A stretch of DNA of 64,000 nt from Sphingobacteriales bacterium (GCA_027484425.1 JAIXSZ010000015.1:62001-126000), one strand, 5' to 3'. Positions 45,306 to 54,619 are shown, counted from the first letter of the stretch. The notes: generated from the sequence alone by a model not told the origin. Translations and numbers: made by a program.

Positions 45306-47312
45306 ATGCTTTACAAAAATGGCGGCTCACTCAAACAAATAACACTACTAATTCTGCTTACTGTGTTGCCTGCTATTACTTACAGCAAAATAAAAGTAGA
45401 ACAGTACCAAAACATCATACAAGGTTCATTCGCTATTCCAGAGAAGAGTAATGCTTACTATGAATTGTCTCAATATTACAAGAATTCAAACTATGATTCT
45501 GCCGAGTATTATCAGCAAAGAGGGTATGAATATTGCATAAAGAACAATTATAAAGAGGGTATTGCATGGATGGAACTCATAAAACTTGCCATTTTAGCCG
45601 AAAAAGGGAATTTAGACATTGCAATGAATAGCGTACAAGGAGTTCTAAAAGTTTTTGAAAAGCAAAAAGATACAGTAGGCATAATAAAAACCTATTGCTT
45701 CAACGGAACATTATTGGGAAAGAGGGGCAAATACGTAGAGGCTACCAATCTATTTATTGGCGCACTAAGCTTAAGCAAAAAAATAAACAGTGAATACTTA
45801 GAAGGATTGGCCTATATGAAGCTTGCTGTTTTGAACGAGCAGATAGGCAACCTAGAAAAGGCAGCGGAGTATTACAATATTTTGATGCTTCGTCCTTCTA
45901 ATGACTCCTTCGTGATGTCTGAAAAATGGACAATCATGAACAATATGGGAATAATCTTTGCTAAAGAAGGAAATCTCAGAACAGCAATACACAATTTCAA
46001 GACTGTTTACGACAGTACAAAATCAAGAAAAGAATTTCTAGAATCTAATGTTCTCTCTGTTACAAATTTGGGGCACGCGTATTCTCTGCTAGAAAATAAA
46101 GATAGTGCAATTTTTTATTTAAAAATCGCAGAGAATTCTGTTAAGGTATATCATCAACCAGAAAGGTACGTGCAAGTTATTGGCTTGATGGCTTCAGAAA
46201 TAATGAAAGACAAACCCAGTGAGGCAATAGCATATGTAAAAGAGGCAATCAAAATGTGTGCTGAGATGGGGTACAACCCGCAATTAAAAGCTGATTTGCT
46301 AAAATTGCTGTCTGATATATACTATGATGAAGGCATGTATAAAGAATCTGTAGATGCAATGCGCGAACATGACGGGGTACACAAATCTGTTTATGACATA
46401 AATATTGCCAAAGAAGTAAACAACTTGCAGGCAATACACGAACTAAAAGAATCTAAAGCAATAGTAAAAGAGTTGACCCTTGCAAAGAAAAATAGTCAAC
46501 TGCAAAATAATCTAGGCTTAGTCATATTGGTTTCTCTACTCATTCTGGTCATCACCACATTTTTTTACAATGCTAAGATTAAAAAAGATGCCCAAAAGTT
46601 AGCAGAAAACTACGTGCTATTGCAAAATTCTAATATGATCAAAGACAAATTATTCTCCATTATTGGTCACGACTTAAAAGGCCCTGTAGGCAATGCCTCT
46701 ATGATTTTAGATATGTATTTGGATGAAAGCGTAGATGAAAAAGAAAAAGAAAAAATTCTTGATATACTTCAAAACTTATTATCCAGCACTTACGAAACCT
46801 TAAGCAAAATTTTAGCTTGGGGTAGCTCATCCATAAAGGGAATAACTAGCGTAATAACACGTTTTTCTCCGATTGAGTTCTTAGCTGCCAATTTCAAATT
46901 GATAGAAGCAAGCGCTTTCAGAAAAAACATCACTATCACCAATCAAATAATAGATTGCCCAGAATTGAATGTTGATCCTTCACATTTCGATTTCGTAATC
47001 AGAAACTTGTTGAGCAACGCTGTGAAATTTACAAATAATAATGGCAGTATAGATGTTAGCTGCAACCACTCTCCAGACAATGGTATGGTAATATTCTGTG
47101 TAAGTGACAATGGGGTTGGTATTCACAATGAAGATATAGATAAATTGTTCTCGCCTTCTATAACTAGCCAGTATGGAACCAACAACGAAAAGGGTACTGG
47201 AATTGGTCTTACCCTGTGCAAAGAGTACATAAAAGAAAATGGAGGAGAAATATGGGTAGAAAGCGAATATGGAAAAGGTTCTTCATTCTATTTTTCATTT
47301 AAAGCCGCTTAG
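45306..47312 (+). CDS. TPR-containing membrane sensor histidine kinase
   Basis: 668 residues. Signal/anchor at residues 10-28, a periplasmic TPR array (about 40-380), one membrane helix (about 400-420, LGLVILVSLLILVITTFFY), a DHp domain with SIIGHDLKGPVGNASM (His near 457), and a complete HATPase domain: N box RNLLSNAVKFTN, G1 VSDNGVGI, G2 GTGIGLTLCKEYI. This is the only kinase of the cluster with all ATP-binding boxes intact. It has no receiver of its own; the receiver about 3 kb upstream is a candidate partner. Confidence 0.9.
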   Translation: MLYKNGGSLKQITLLILLTVLPAITYSKIKVEQYQNIIQGSFAIPEKSNAYYELSQYYKNSNYDSAEYYQQRGYEYCIKNNYKEGIAWMELIKLAILAEKGNLDIAMNSVQGVLKVFEKQKDTVGIIKTYCFNGTLLGKRGKYVEATNLFIGALSLSKKINSEYLEGLAYMKLAVLNEQIGNLEKAAEYYNILMLRPSNDSFVMSEKWTIMNNMGIIFAKEGNLRTAIHNFKTVYDSTKSRKEFLESNVLSVTNLGHAYSLLENKDSAIFYLKIAENSVKVYHQPERYVQVIGLMASEIMKDKPSEAIAYVKEAIKMCAEMGYNPQLKADLLKLLSDIYYDEGMYKESVDAMREHDGVHKSVYDINIAKEVNNLQAIHELKESKAIVKELTLAKKNSQLQNNLGLVILVSLLILVITTFFYNAKIKKDAQKLAENYVLLQNSNMIKDKLFSIIGHDLKGPVGNASMILDMYLDESVDEKEKEKILDILQNLLSSTYETLSKILAWGSSSIKGITSVITRFSPIEFLAANFKLIEASAFRKNITITNQIIDCPELNVDPSHFDFVIRNLLSNAVKFTNNNGSIDVSCNHSPDNGMVIFCVSDNGVGIHNEDIDKLFSPSITSQYGTNNEKGTGIGLTLCKEYIKENGGEIWVESEYGKGSSFYFSFKAA

Positions 47313-47416
47313 GTTAATATTCAATCCGCAAAAGAAGTAGCTATCCTTTGTCTTATGCTTACCATTGCCTATAATGCCATAATAGAAATTAATACTCAAA
47401 ATTGCGTGTATGTACA

Positions 47417-47424
47417 TATATTTG
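47417..47424 (+). promoter_or_regulatory. -7 element of the YceI gene
   Basis: TATATTTG, exact TAnnTTTG, 37 bp before the ATG at 47461. TTG lies 12 bp upstream (47402-47404). Confidence 0.42.
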
Positions 47425-47460
47425 CACTACAAAACAATCAAACAACTAAAAATCAAAAAA

Positions 47461-48054
47461 ATGAACAAGACTAAATCGATTTTTACCGCAGCATTCTTAT
47501 TTGTAAGTGCTGCAGTTTCTGCACAATCTGCTAAATGGGGTGTAGATGTAAGCCACTCTTCTGTAAAATTTGAAGTTACCCACCTTATGGTTTCTGAGAC
47601 AGAAGGTCGTTTCAACAAATTTGATGGTAGCATAGAGTCGCCAGCTGCCGATTTTAATGGTGCTAAGATCAACTTTACTGTTGATGTAAACAGCATTAAT
47701 ACCGATAACGAAATGAGAGACAAACACCTGAAAGGTGATGATTTCTTCAATGCTGAAAAATTCCCACAAATCAAATTCACTAGTACATCTTTCAAAAAAT
47801 CTAAAGGAAACAATTATGTATTGGAAGGTGATATGACCATCCGCGACGTTACCCAAAAAGTAAAGTTTGATGTGGTTTACGGCGGTACTATGGTAGATCC
47901 TTACGGCAATACTAAAGCAGGTTTTAAAACAACTGCAAAAATTAGCCGCAAAGCGTTCAATCTTCGTTGGAGTGCTACTACCGAAGCTGGTGGAGCAGTA
48001 GTTGGCGACGAAGTAACTATGATATTGAAACTTGAGTTTGCTAAAGCAAAATAA
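47461..48054 (+). CDS. YceI-family secreted lipid-binding protein
   Basis: 197 residues with a signal peptide ending SAAVSAQ (about residue 20). The mature part is the YceI lipocalin-like beta barrel: WGVDVSHSSVKFEVTHLMV, GRFNKFDGSI, FNAEKFPQIKFTSTSF, the central DMTIRDVTQKVKFDV and a terminal VTMILKLEFAKAK. Family members bind isoprenoid-type lipids in the periplasm. The ATG at 47461 is chosen, since an upstream start at 47410 would cover the -7 element. A palindromic terminator follows. Confidence 0.93.
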   Translation: MNKTKSIFTAAFLFVSAAVSAQSAKWGVDVSHSSVKFEVTHLMVSETEGRFNKFDGSIESPAADFNGAKINFTVDVNSINTDNEMRDKHLKGDDFFNAEKFPQIKFTSTSFKKSKGNNYVLEGDMTIRDVTQKVKFDVVYGGTMVDPYGNTKAGFKTTAKISRKAFNLRWSATTEAGGAVVGDEVTMILKLEFAKAK

Positions 48055-48088
48055 GTTAGTATAAGATATAAGTGACGAATAAATACAT

Positions 48089-48119
48089 TGCGGTGCAGTT
48101 AACTGCACCGCATTTTTTT
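48089..48119 (+). terminator. Terminator of the YceI gene
   Basis: A 24-bp perfect palindrome (12 + 12 bases, centre GTTAAC) followed by seven T, 35 bp after the stop. Confidence 0.82.
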
Positions 48120-48158
48120 GCACCACATTTTACTTAATTTGTACCTGAAAACTGAATT

Positions 48159-48446
48159 ATGGAAATCACAAATAACAAGAGGATGTTTAGGTTCGAGGCA
48201 ATGCTACCTGATGGCGAAATGGCATCTTTGGAGTACAGGTGGCTCAAAGGGAGCATGGTGCTTATGCACACACTAATTCCAGTATCGGCCAGAGGTTCGG
48301 GCATAGGTACACAATTAGTCTCTTACGTGCTAGAACATGCACGTTCACACAGTCTCTCCATAATAGTTTACTGCAGCTATGTCCAGCACTTTATAGATAC
48401 ACACGTTGAGTACTCCGATCTGTTAGCAAACAAAGGTGCTTCCTGA
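48159..48446 (+). CDS. Small GNAT-family N-acetyltransferase
   Basis: 95 residues, a short GNAT of the YidJ/COG2388 type. The acetyl-CoA pyrophosphate loop is ARGSGIGTQLV, preceded by the beta-4 segment LMHTLIPVS, and the C-terminal motif is IVYCSYVQHFIDTHVEYSDL. The substrate is unknown. It ends 2 bp from the convergent uvrD stop. Confidence 0.85.
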   Translation: MEITNNKRMFRFEAMLPDGEMASLEYRWLKGSMVLMHTLIPVSARGSGIGTQLVSYVLEHARSHSLSIIVYCSYVQHFIDTHVEYSDLLANKGAS

Positions 48447-48448
48447 GG

Positions 48449-50734
48449 TTACTTTCCCACTATCCTCAGTTTTGCAAAATTCAGCATGATTTTTTTAACG
48501 CCATGCACAGCGCCAAAGTCTATGCTGGCTATTCTGTTTGCCGGATTTCCTTCCAATGATGTAATTATTCCAAACCCAAACTTCTGATGTTCTATCTGCA
48601 TTCCTACATCCATCGCAGATGCATCATCAGATACAAAATCAGCCGATGGTGTGTGCGCCTGTGGCTTAGGTGCAGCCAGCTTATCGGCAAGTTTTTTTAG
48701 AGAAGGTAGTTTATCCAAAGATTGGTTGAATAAATTTCCTGTCGGCGTATTTTGAGCTGGTCCCCTATTGCCAGTGCCAGTAAATGTATTGTCTATATGG
48801 TTGGCAGGTATCTCCTTTATAAATCTGCTTGGGTCGTTTTGTACCAGACTTCCAAATCTATATCTGCTATTGGCAAACGTTATCCACAAGCGAGCTTTAG
48901 CACGAGTGATGGCTACGTAAAACAGTCTTCTTTCTTCCTCTAAGTCTGCACGGTCATACATACTCATTGCACTCGGAAACAAGTTTTCTTCCATACCCAC
49001 CACAAACACACATGGAAACTCTAATCCCTTAGCAGCATGTACCGTCATCAACTTCACAGCATCTGCATTTTCATCCTTGTCTTGGTCTGCATCTGTTAGC
49101 AGTGTTATCTGTTGCAGATAGGTGCCAAGTGTTTTTTCTTGTAGTTCTCCTTCTTCATCTGGCGTTTCTGTAAATTCTTTTATAGAGTTCAGCAGCTCTT
49201 GTACGTTTTCATACCTGGCTATACCTTCTACACTCTTATCGTTATAAAGGTCGGCTACAAGTCCAGTATGTTTACCCACTGCAAACGCCACATCATAAGC
49301 ATTTTGCTTCTGCAGCATAGTACCAAAACTCTTGATCATGTTTACAAAGGCATCTGTTTGTGAGGATCGCACACCGTCTATATCAGGATTAGAGATCGTT
49401 TCCCAAAAACTTACATCTAGCTGATTTGCCCTTACTATTATCCTATCTATCGATGTTTTACCTATACCTCTTGCCGGATAATTGATAATACGTTTTAGGT
49501 TCTCTTCATCTTGCGGATTTACTATTACTCGCAGATATGCCAAAAAATCCTTCACTTCCTTACGCTGATAAAAGGAGGTGCCACCTACCAATTTATAAGG
49601 AATATTCATTCTTCTCAGGCTCTCTTCAAACGAACGACTCTGAGCATTGGTTCTATATAGCACCACAAAATCTTTGTTGGCATAGTGGTTACGCATTTGC
49701 TGTTCTTTAATGCTATCTGCCACAAATCGTCCTTCATCGTTATCAGTCATTGTTCGGGCCAGCAGTATCTTCTCGCCCTCTGCATTGCTCGTCCACAGTT
49801 GTTTGGGAATCTGATTTTTATTGTTGCCTATTACAGTATTCGCCACATCCAGTATGGTTTGTGTACTTCGGTAGTTTTGCTCCAGTTTTATCACTACTAC
49901 ATCGTCATAGTCATCCTGAAATTGTAGTATGTTCTGTACTGTAGCGCCCCTAAACGAGTAGATACTTTGGGCATCATCGCCTACCACACATATATTCTCA
50001 TTTCGTGCACCAAGCATTTTTATGATCGCATACTGTGCAGTATTGGTATCCTGATACTCATCAATCAGTATATACTTAAATCTGCCTTGATACTTAGCCA
50101 GCGCATCTGGGTGCTGTGTAAGCAGTATATGCATATTAAAGAGCAAATCATCAAAATCCATCGCACCATTTCTGAAACATTTCTTGACATACATCTCATA
50201 TATATCAGCTAGTAGTGGTCTATTGCTCTTTGCATCTTCTTGCTGTATATACGTGTCTAGCCTGTATGTGGCCGGGTTTATAAGTCCGTTTTTGGCAGCA
50301 GATATTCGGTTATAAATAAAGGATGGCTTATAGTGTTTATCATCTAGGTTCATATCTTTTACTATGCCCTTTATGATACTTTTGGCATCGTCGGTATCGT
50401 AAATAGTAAAGTTGTTAGGGTAGCCTAGTTTATGAGCATCTGAGCGAAGTATTTTAGCAAATACAGAGTGAAACGTGCCAATATAAAGGTTGCGCGCCTC
50501 TGTATTGCCAAGCGCCTTCTCCACACGCTCTTTCATCTCGGCCGCAGCCTTATTAGTAAAGGTTAATGCCAGTATATTAAACGCATCCACACCATTATTC
50601 ATCAGGTGAGCTATACGTGTAGTAAGTACTTTGGTTTTTCCGCTTCCAGCACCAGCCACTATCATTATAGGACCATTAATATGTTGCACTGCAGCAAGCT
50701 GCTGTTCATTCAATCCGGCTAAATAATTCTGCAT
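48449..50734 (-). CDS. uvrD: UvrD/PcrA-type DNA helicase
   Basis: A 761-residue SF1A 3'-to-5' helicase for nucleotide-excision and replication-fork repair. It has the Q motif NEQQLAAV, Walker A VAGAGSGKTKVL, motif Ia ALTFTNKAAAEM, motif II LIDEYQDTN, motif III VGDDAQSIYSFRGA, motif IV LEQNYRST, motif V MTVHAAKGLEFP and motif VI FYVAITRAK. A C-terminal tail (VGMQIEHQKFGFGII) matches the PcrA/UvrD Tudor-like RNAP-binding region. The start at 50734 lies 6 bp from a perfect -7 element. Confidence 0.96.
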   Translation of the reverse strand: MQNYLAGLNEQQLAAVQHINGPIMIVAGAGSGKTKVLTTRIAHLMNNGVDAFNILALTFTNKAAAEMKERVEKALGNTEARNLYIGTFHSVFAKILRSDAHKLGYPNNFTIYDTDDAKSIIKGIVKDMNLDDKHYKPSFIYNRISAAKNGLINPATYRLDTYIQQEDAKSNRPLLADIYEMYVKKCFRNGAMDFDDLLFNMHILLTQHPDALAKYQGRFKYILIDEYQDTNTAQYAIIKMLGARNENICVVGDDAQSIYSFRGATVQNILQFQDDYDDVVVIKLEQNYRSTQTILDVANTVIGNNKNQIPKQLWTSNAEGEKILLARTMTDNDEGRFVADSIKEQQMRNHYANKDFVVLYRTNAQSRSFEESLRRMNIPYKLVGGTSFYQRKEVKDFLAYLRVIVNPQDEENLKRIINYPARGIGKTSIDRIIVRANQLDVSFWETISNPDIDGVRSSQTDAFVNMIKSFGTMLQKQNAYDVAFAVGKHTGLVADLYNDKSVEGIARYENVQELLNSIKEFTETPDEEGELQEKTLGTYLQQITLLTDADQDKDENADAVKLMTVHAAKGLEFPCVFVVGMEENLFPSAMSMYDRADLEEERRLFYVAITRAKARLWITFANSRYRFGSLVQNDPSRFIKEIPANHIDNTFTGTGNRGPAQNTPTGNLFNQSLDKLPSLKKLADKLAAPKPQAHTPSADFVSDDASAMDVGMQIEHQKFGFGIITSLEGNPANRIASIDFGAVHGVKKIMLNFAKLRIVGK

Positions 50735-50739
50735 ATCCG

Positions 50740-50747
50740 CAAATTTA
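50740..50747 (-). promoter_or_regulatory. -7 element abutting the uvrD start codon
   Basis: TAAATTTG on the minus strand, exact TAnnTTTG, five bases before the ATG. It overlaps a divergent plus-strand TATATTTG (50763-50770) region. Confidence 0.42.
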
Positions 50748-50961
50748 AGATTGTGCCACCGATATATTTGCGTACCAGTGATGAAATAATAATGTCACCT
50801 TGTTTCTTAAGTCTTTTATTCTGCGGTGTAGCAGCCGCTATTCTTTTGCCACCTTAAATACAAGGTCACGAAACGCAACCTGCGAGGAGTGCTTTTACCC
50901 TCGTAAATTGTATTGTCAATCCACGAAATAAACCTGTGTATACAGCGACAACGCAAAAAAA

Positions 50962-51522
50962 CTATAGATCAGCCCAGTTTTTCAGAATTTGTAATCCATA
51001 TTCAGTACCTACAGATTCTGGATGAAATTGCACACCCATACTTGGAAAGTGTCGATGTGACACCGCCATCACTGTCCCATCTTCGCACTTGGCTATCTCA
51101 TCAAGTTCTGTCGTGTCTAGTGCAGTAATCATTAGCGAGTGGTACCGCATTACAGTAGTCGGTGATGGTATGTTTTTAAACAACCCATGCCCATTGTGTT
51201 TAATGGCACTTGTTTTGCCATGCATAGGGTAGTTTGTATGTGTCAGCTGGCCACCAAAGAACATTCCTATTGCCTGATGACCCAAACATACCCCTAATAT
51301 CGGAACTCGACTATGAAAATACTCTATCACCTGCATAGATATTCCAGCCTCTAGAGGAGTGCAAGGTCCTGGTGAAATAATTATTCTTTCAGGATTGATG
51401 GCTATTAATTGGCTCAGCGATATTTCATCATTCCTGTACACCTCACACTGATTACCTGTTTGTAGCAAATAGTGTTGAAGTATCCATGTAAACGAATCAT
51501 AATTATCAATGAGTACCCACAT
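50962..51522 (-). CDS. Aminodeoxychorismate/anthranilate synthase glutaminase component (PabA/TrpG)
   Basis: A 186-residue class I glutamine amidotransferase. It starts WVLIDNYDSFTW, has the nucleophile Cys in GVCLGHQAIG, and the catalytic His-Glu in GVQFHPES. It supplies ammonia to PabB for folate or TrpE for tryptophan; no trp or pab gene is adjacent to decide. It overlaps the end of cvpA by 17 bp, and no terminator separates them, so they are likely co-transcribed. Confidence 0.9.
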   Translation of the reverse strand: MWVLIDNYDSFTWILQHYLLQTGNQCEVYRNDEISLSQLIAINPERIIISPGPCTPLEAGISMQVIEYFHSRVPILGVCLGHQAIGMFFGGQLTHTNYPMHGKTSAIKHNGHGLFKNIPSPTTVMRYHSLMITALDTTELDEIAKCEDGTVMAVSHRHFPSMGVQFHPESVGTEYGLQILKNWADL

Positions 51523-52057
51523 TGCCCGATTGTTGATTTATGGTATCAAAGAAATGATCTAGTTTACTAAAAGTATCTTGTACAAAAGGAAGTAGTTTGC
51601 CCGCCTGCTCCCAAAACCATGGTGCTAATAGCGATAGCCAAGAATAACTTTTAGAACTTAATATAGTTTCTGCTGAGAATGCATGCACCCTGGCACCAAT
51701 CCACAATATGGAACTCCATACTACTGCACCCAAAAAAGCATAAAGAAGCCCACCCAATAGTTTGTTTACCTGACCTAATAACAAGCCTTCGGCAGCCTTT
51801 TCAATGATGCGGGCTACAAATTTCACCAGTATCACCACTCCTACAAATAGTATTACATAACTAGCTACTTGGGCCCAGCCAGATGCTATATAATCGTGGG
51901 CCAGCAACCACGATGCAAAAGACTGTGACAGCTTAAGCGCCACCAGCAATCCTAACAAAATAGCAATTACCGAAAATGCAGCCACGATCAGCCCCTTCAT
52001 GTATCCACGAACGAAAAACAAAAGAATAATGACAACACTTGCTAAATCTATAGACAT
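51506..52057 (-). CDS. cvpA: CvpA-family membrane protein
   Basis: 183 residues with four membrane segments. The N terminus DLASVVIILLFFVRGYMKGLI and the G-rich second half (LGGLLYAFLGAVVWSSIL) match CvpA, a family needed for colicin V secretion in E. coli and for envelope homeostasis elsewhere. Start at 52057 lies 12 bp after a -7 element. The 3' end overlaps pabA/trpG. Confidence 0.9.
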   Translation of the reverse strand: MSIDLASVVIILLFFVRGYMKGLIVAAFSVIAILLGLLVALKLSQSFASWLLAHDYIASGWAQVASYVILFVGVVILVKFVARIIEKAAEGLLLGQVNKLLGGLLYAFLGAVVWSSILWIGARVHAFSAETILSSKSYSWLSLLAPWFWEQAGKLLPFVQDTFSKLDHFFDTINQQSGNVGTH

Positions 52058-52068
52058 ATTTCGATACT

Positions 52069-52076
52069 CAAATGTA
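52069..52076 (-). promoter_or_regulatory. -7 element of cvpA
   Basis: TACATTTG on the minus strand, 12 bp before the ATG at 52057, giving a leader of at most a few nucleotides. TTG lies 13 bp upstream. Confidence 0.42.
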
Positions 52077-52176
52077 CTCTCAAAACAACCAATTTAAAAC
52101 AATCACTTTTCACAAAAATGGTCACCTAATTAAGGTGACCACATAGTATGAATAAGATGATGCTAAATAAAGAATA

Positions 52177-52626
52177 CTAACCTAGCAGAATTTTTACCAT
52201 CTCAGATATTGATTTGCCGTCAGTTTTTCCTGCCAGTTGTTTGCTGGCAACACCCATTACCTTGCCCATGTCTGCAGCAGTTGTAGTACCTACCTGTGCA
52301 ATGATCTCGGTCACAGCTGCTTTGAGTTCTTCTGACGTCATTTGCTGAGGCAAAAATCTTTCAATTATTGCTAGTTCTTCGCGTTCCTTGGCCGCCAGGT
52401 CTTCACGGTTTTGTTTCACAAATATGTCCAGCGAATCCTTTCTTTGTTTAGCAAGTTTTTGCAGCATTTTTAGCTCCATAGCTTCAGTTATTTCGCCTGT
52501 TGCACCCTCCGCTGTTTTCTCTATAATTATTGCCGCTTTTATAGCTCGTAACGTACGCAGTCCCGCTTCATCTTTTGCGCGCATTGCGTTTTTTAGTTCG
52601 TCCATTACTCTTAATTCCAGAGACAT
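52177..52626 (-). CDS. GatB/YqeY domain protein
   Basis: 149 residues matching the YqeY family, which resembles the tRNA-binding tail of GatB. It has the family's LKNAMRAKDEAGLRTLRAIKAAI start, LAKQRKDSLDIFVKQNREDL, and AADMGKVMGVASKQLAGKTDGK near the end. Role is probably linked to tRNA or amidotransferase function, but is not established. It is a single gene between cvpA and gldC. Confidence 0.92.
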   Translation of the reverse strand: MSLELRVMDELKNAMRAKDEAGLRTLRAIKAAIIIEKTAEGATGEITEAMELKMLQKLAKQRKDSLDIFVKQNREDLAAKEREELAIIERFLPQQMTSEELKAAVTEIIAQVGTTTAADMGKVMGVASKQLAGKTDGKSISEMVKILLG

Positions 52627-52699
52627 AAATTTATTTTTTTAAAAAGTGATAACCTATTTGTTGTGTTTAATTAGCTGAAAAAATTGCGCAGTCAATTTA

Positions 52700-53047
52700 T
52701 TACGATTGTTTGTCGGCTTGCTCCAGTGCATCACTGGCTTTTTTCAAAAAACCTTTTGCAAACGCTTTCATTTCTTTACCTAGCTCTTCGTTTCTGGTAG
52801 CTCGCACATACGTATCTGCCATCCCAAACAACGTCTGGTAGAAAAAGTCATTCATTTCGTCTACCATCATTTTGCTTGTCCAAAGGTCTATCCTAAGCGC
52901 CGATTTTTCCTCGCCATCCCACAGCCCCAGCAATATTGCTTTCGCTTTCTGTAGGTCTGGTACTCCTCCGTCTGGTGCAGTCCACATTATATTTTCTGGC
53001 ATCTTGTCTTCAGCCAGCTCCACCTGTATACTTATTGTTGATTTCAT
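52700..53047 (-). CDS. gldC: Gliding motility protein GldC
   Basis: A 115-residue soluble protein of the GldC family found in Bacteroidota with gliding or T9SS functions. Conserved stretches are WTAPDGGVPDLQKAKAILL, LRIDLWTSKMMVDEMNDFF and QTLFGMADTYVRAT. The ATG at 53047 is chosen because the upstream in-frame start at 53068 is a TTG inside the -7 element. No other gld gene lies in the window, though an exported T9SS cargo gene is divergent next to it. Confidence 0.9.
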   Translation of the reverse strand: MKSTISIQVELAEDKMPENIMWTAPDGGVPDLQKAKAILLGLWDGEEKSALRIDLWTSKMMVDEMNDFFYQTLFGMADTYVRATRNEELGKEMKAFAKGFLKKASDALEQADKQS

Positions 53048-53065
53048 ATTGTTTATAATAGTTGG

Positions 53066-53073
53066 CAAAAGTA
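53066..53073 (-). promoter_or_regulatory. -7 element of gldC
   Basis: TACTTTTG on the minus strand, exact TAnnTTTG, 19 bp before the ATG. It rules out the longer start. Confidence 0.42.
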
Positions 53074-53195
53074 AGGCTAATTTAGAAATGGTTAACCCTC
53101 TTAAGATAACAGTAAGCTAAAACCATCGCGAAAACACACAAAGAGAATAACAACAAATTTCATAGCAACTTTTTCGTTAAAAAATCAACAATTTT

Positions 53196-53227
53196 TTTGT
53201 TAGTTATGCTCAAAGTTGTTAAATTGC
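53196..53227 (+). promoter_or_regulatory. Promoter of the Omp28-like gene
   Basis: TTTG (53196-53199), 20-bp spacer, TAAATTGC (53220-53227; near-match to TAnnTTTG). The ATG is 41 bp downstream. Confidence 0.4.
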
Positions 53228-53267
53228 GATAACAAAAATTCTTTTTAACAACCTAAAACATAAAACA

Positions 53268-54491
53268 ATGAAGGTGAAATCTATTCTTTTAAGTGCTTCT
53301 GCGCTACTTATAGCTGGCGCAGTTTCTGCACAAAGTAAAGTAACTAGTGGTGGTGAAAAACACGTGCTAGTAGAAGAGGGTACTGGTACATGGTGTCAGT
53401 GGTGTCCTGATGGTGCTCAAGTAATTCAGGAAAGAATAGAACCCTATGGTGTTAATGCAAATTATCCAAAAGCAATAATTGCATCGTTTCACAACGGAAG
53501 CAGCGATAAAATGAAACTAACAGGTGACCCATTTAATAGCAATGAGGCAAGTGGTGGCACAGGATACATCGCAGGTTTTCCTATGGGTACGGTTGATAGA
53601 GCTCCATATCCTACCAACATTGGTCTCAGCAGAGGTTCATGGCCGGGAGCTACAGGTGCACGTGCAGCATTGACGCCTACGTTCGATGTGAGTATGGTGT
53701 GCTTGTGGGATAGCGTTACTCGTGTTATTTCAATAAAAATTAAAGCAAAAGCACTAGCAGCAGCAACTGGCAATTATCGTATTAATGGATATATCGTAGA
53801 AGATAGCATTTCATCTGGTCTAGGTTCTGGTTATACTCAAACAAGTGCTATTGGTCTTAACAATCCGGGTAGTATGAGCGCTAGTGGTAGCCCTTCTTGG
53901 TTTATAGGAAAGGGTCTAAGCCTTGCTAGCCCTACTGTTTATTCTCACATGGATGTAGTACGCAAAATCCTTGCTACAGCTGGTGGTAATGGTATCTGGG
54001 GTGATACTGCTTTCACTAATCCTGCTGTGGGCGATTCAATAGAGCGCAGCTACACTTACACAATACCAGCTACTATCAATGGTAGCACTTGTTATCCTAA
54101 GTACACTAAGGTAATAGGTATGGTACAAAAATATGGTGCTACAACTGCCGACAGAGCAATAGAAAACTGTATTGAAGCGAAAGTACGCCTAATGTGGAAA
54201 ACACTTCCTTCTACTAACGTTGCTAGCCTCGAACCAATGCAAGATATTCAGGTATATCCAAATCCAGCATCTAGCAGAATAGTAGTAAAAGGTATGCTTC
54301 AAAATCCATCTGATGTAACTGTTGCTATTTATAATGTGTTGGGTCAGCAAGTATTTGCTAACGAATATAAAGCAGGTAGTAGCATGTTCGGTGAGTTTAT
54401 ATCTGTAGACAACCTCAGCAACGGTGTTTATTTTGTAAACATCACTAACGAAGGTGGTACTGTTACAAAACAATTCACCGTAAACAGATAA
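53268..54491 (+). CDS. Omp28-related T9SS cargo protein
   Basis: 407 residues. Signal peptide to about residue 22 (AGAVSAQ). The Omp28-like domain follows, containing EEGTGTWCQWCPDGAQVI, a thioredoxin-like WCxWC pair around residue 43-46, then a beta-rich region. The last about 80 residues are a type A T9SS sorting domain: IQVYPNPASSRIVVKG, IYNVLGQQV, LSNGVYFVNI and a basic end. It is therefore exported through the outer membrane and probably attached to the surface. The strong terminator and dedicated promoter indicate a single-gene transcript. Confidence 0.9.
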   Translation: MKVKSILLSASALLIAGAVSAQSKVTSGGEKHVLVEEGTGTWCQWCPDGAQVIQERIEPYGVNANYPKAIIASFHNGSSDKMKLTGDPFNSNEASGGTGYIAGFPMGTVDRAPYPTNIGLSRGSWPGATGARAALTPTFDVSMVCLWDSVTRVISIKIKAKALAAATGNYRINGYIVEDSISSGLGSGYTQTSAIGLNNPGSMSASGSPSWFIGKGLSLASPTVYSHMDVVRKILATAGGNGIWGDTAFTNPAVGDSIERSYTYTIPATINGSTCYPKYTKVIGMVQKYGATTADRAIENCIEAKVRLMWKTLPSTNVASLEPMQDIQVYPNPASSRIVVKGMLQNPSDVTVAIYNVLGQQVFANEYKAGSSMFGEFISVDNLSNGVYFVNITNEGGTVTKQFTVNR

Positions 54492-54520
54492 TTAAACATA
54501 GAAATCTTTAATTAATAAAA

Positions 54521-54557
54521 GAGGGCTGTCTCATTTATACGAGACAGCCCTCTTTTT
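54521..54557 (+). terminator. Terminator of the Omp28-like gene
   Basis: A 12-bp perfect stem (GAGGGCTGTCTC with its complement), 8-base loop and five T, 29 bp after the stop; A-run before the stem. Confidence 0.9.
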
Positions 54558-54619
54558 GTTCTCCAGCCTAATGAATGTAATAATACGTACAGCATAAACC
54601 CCTAATTATCAGTCAAATA

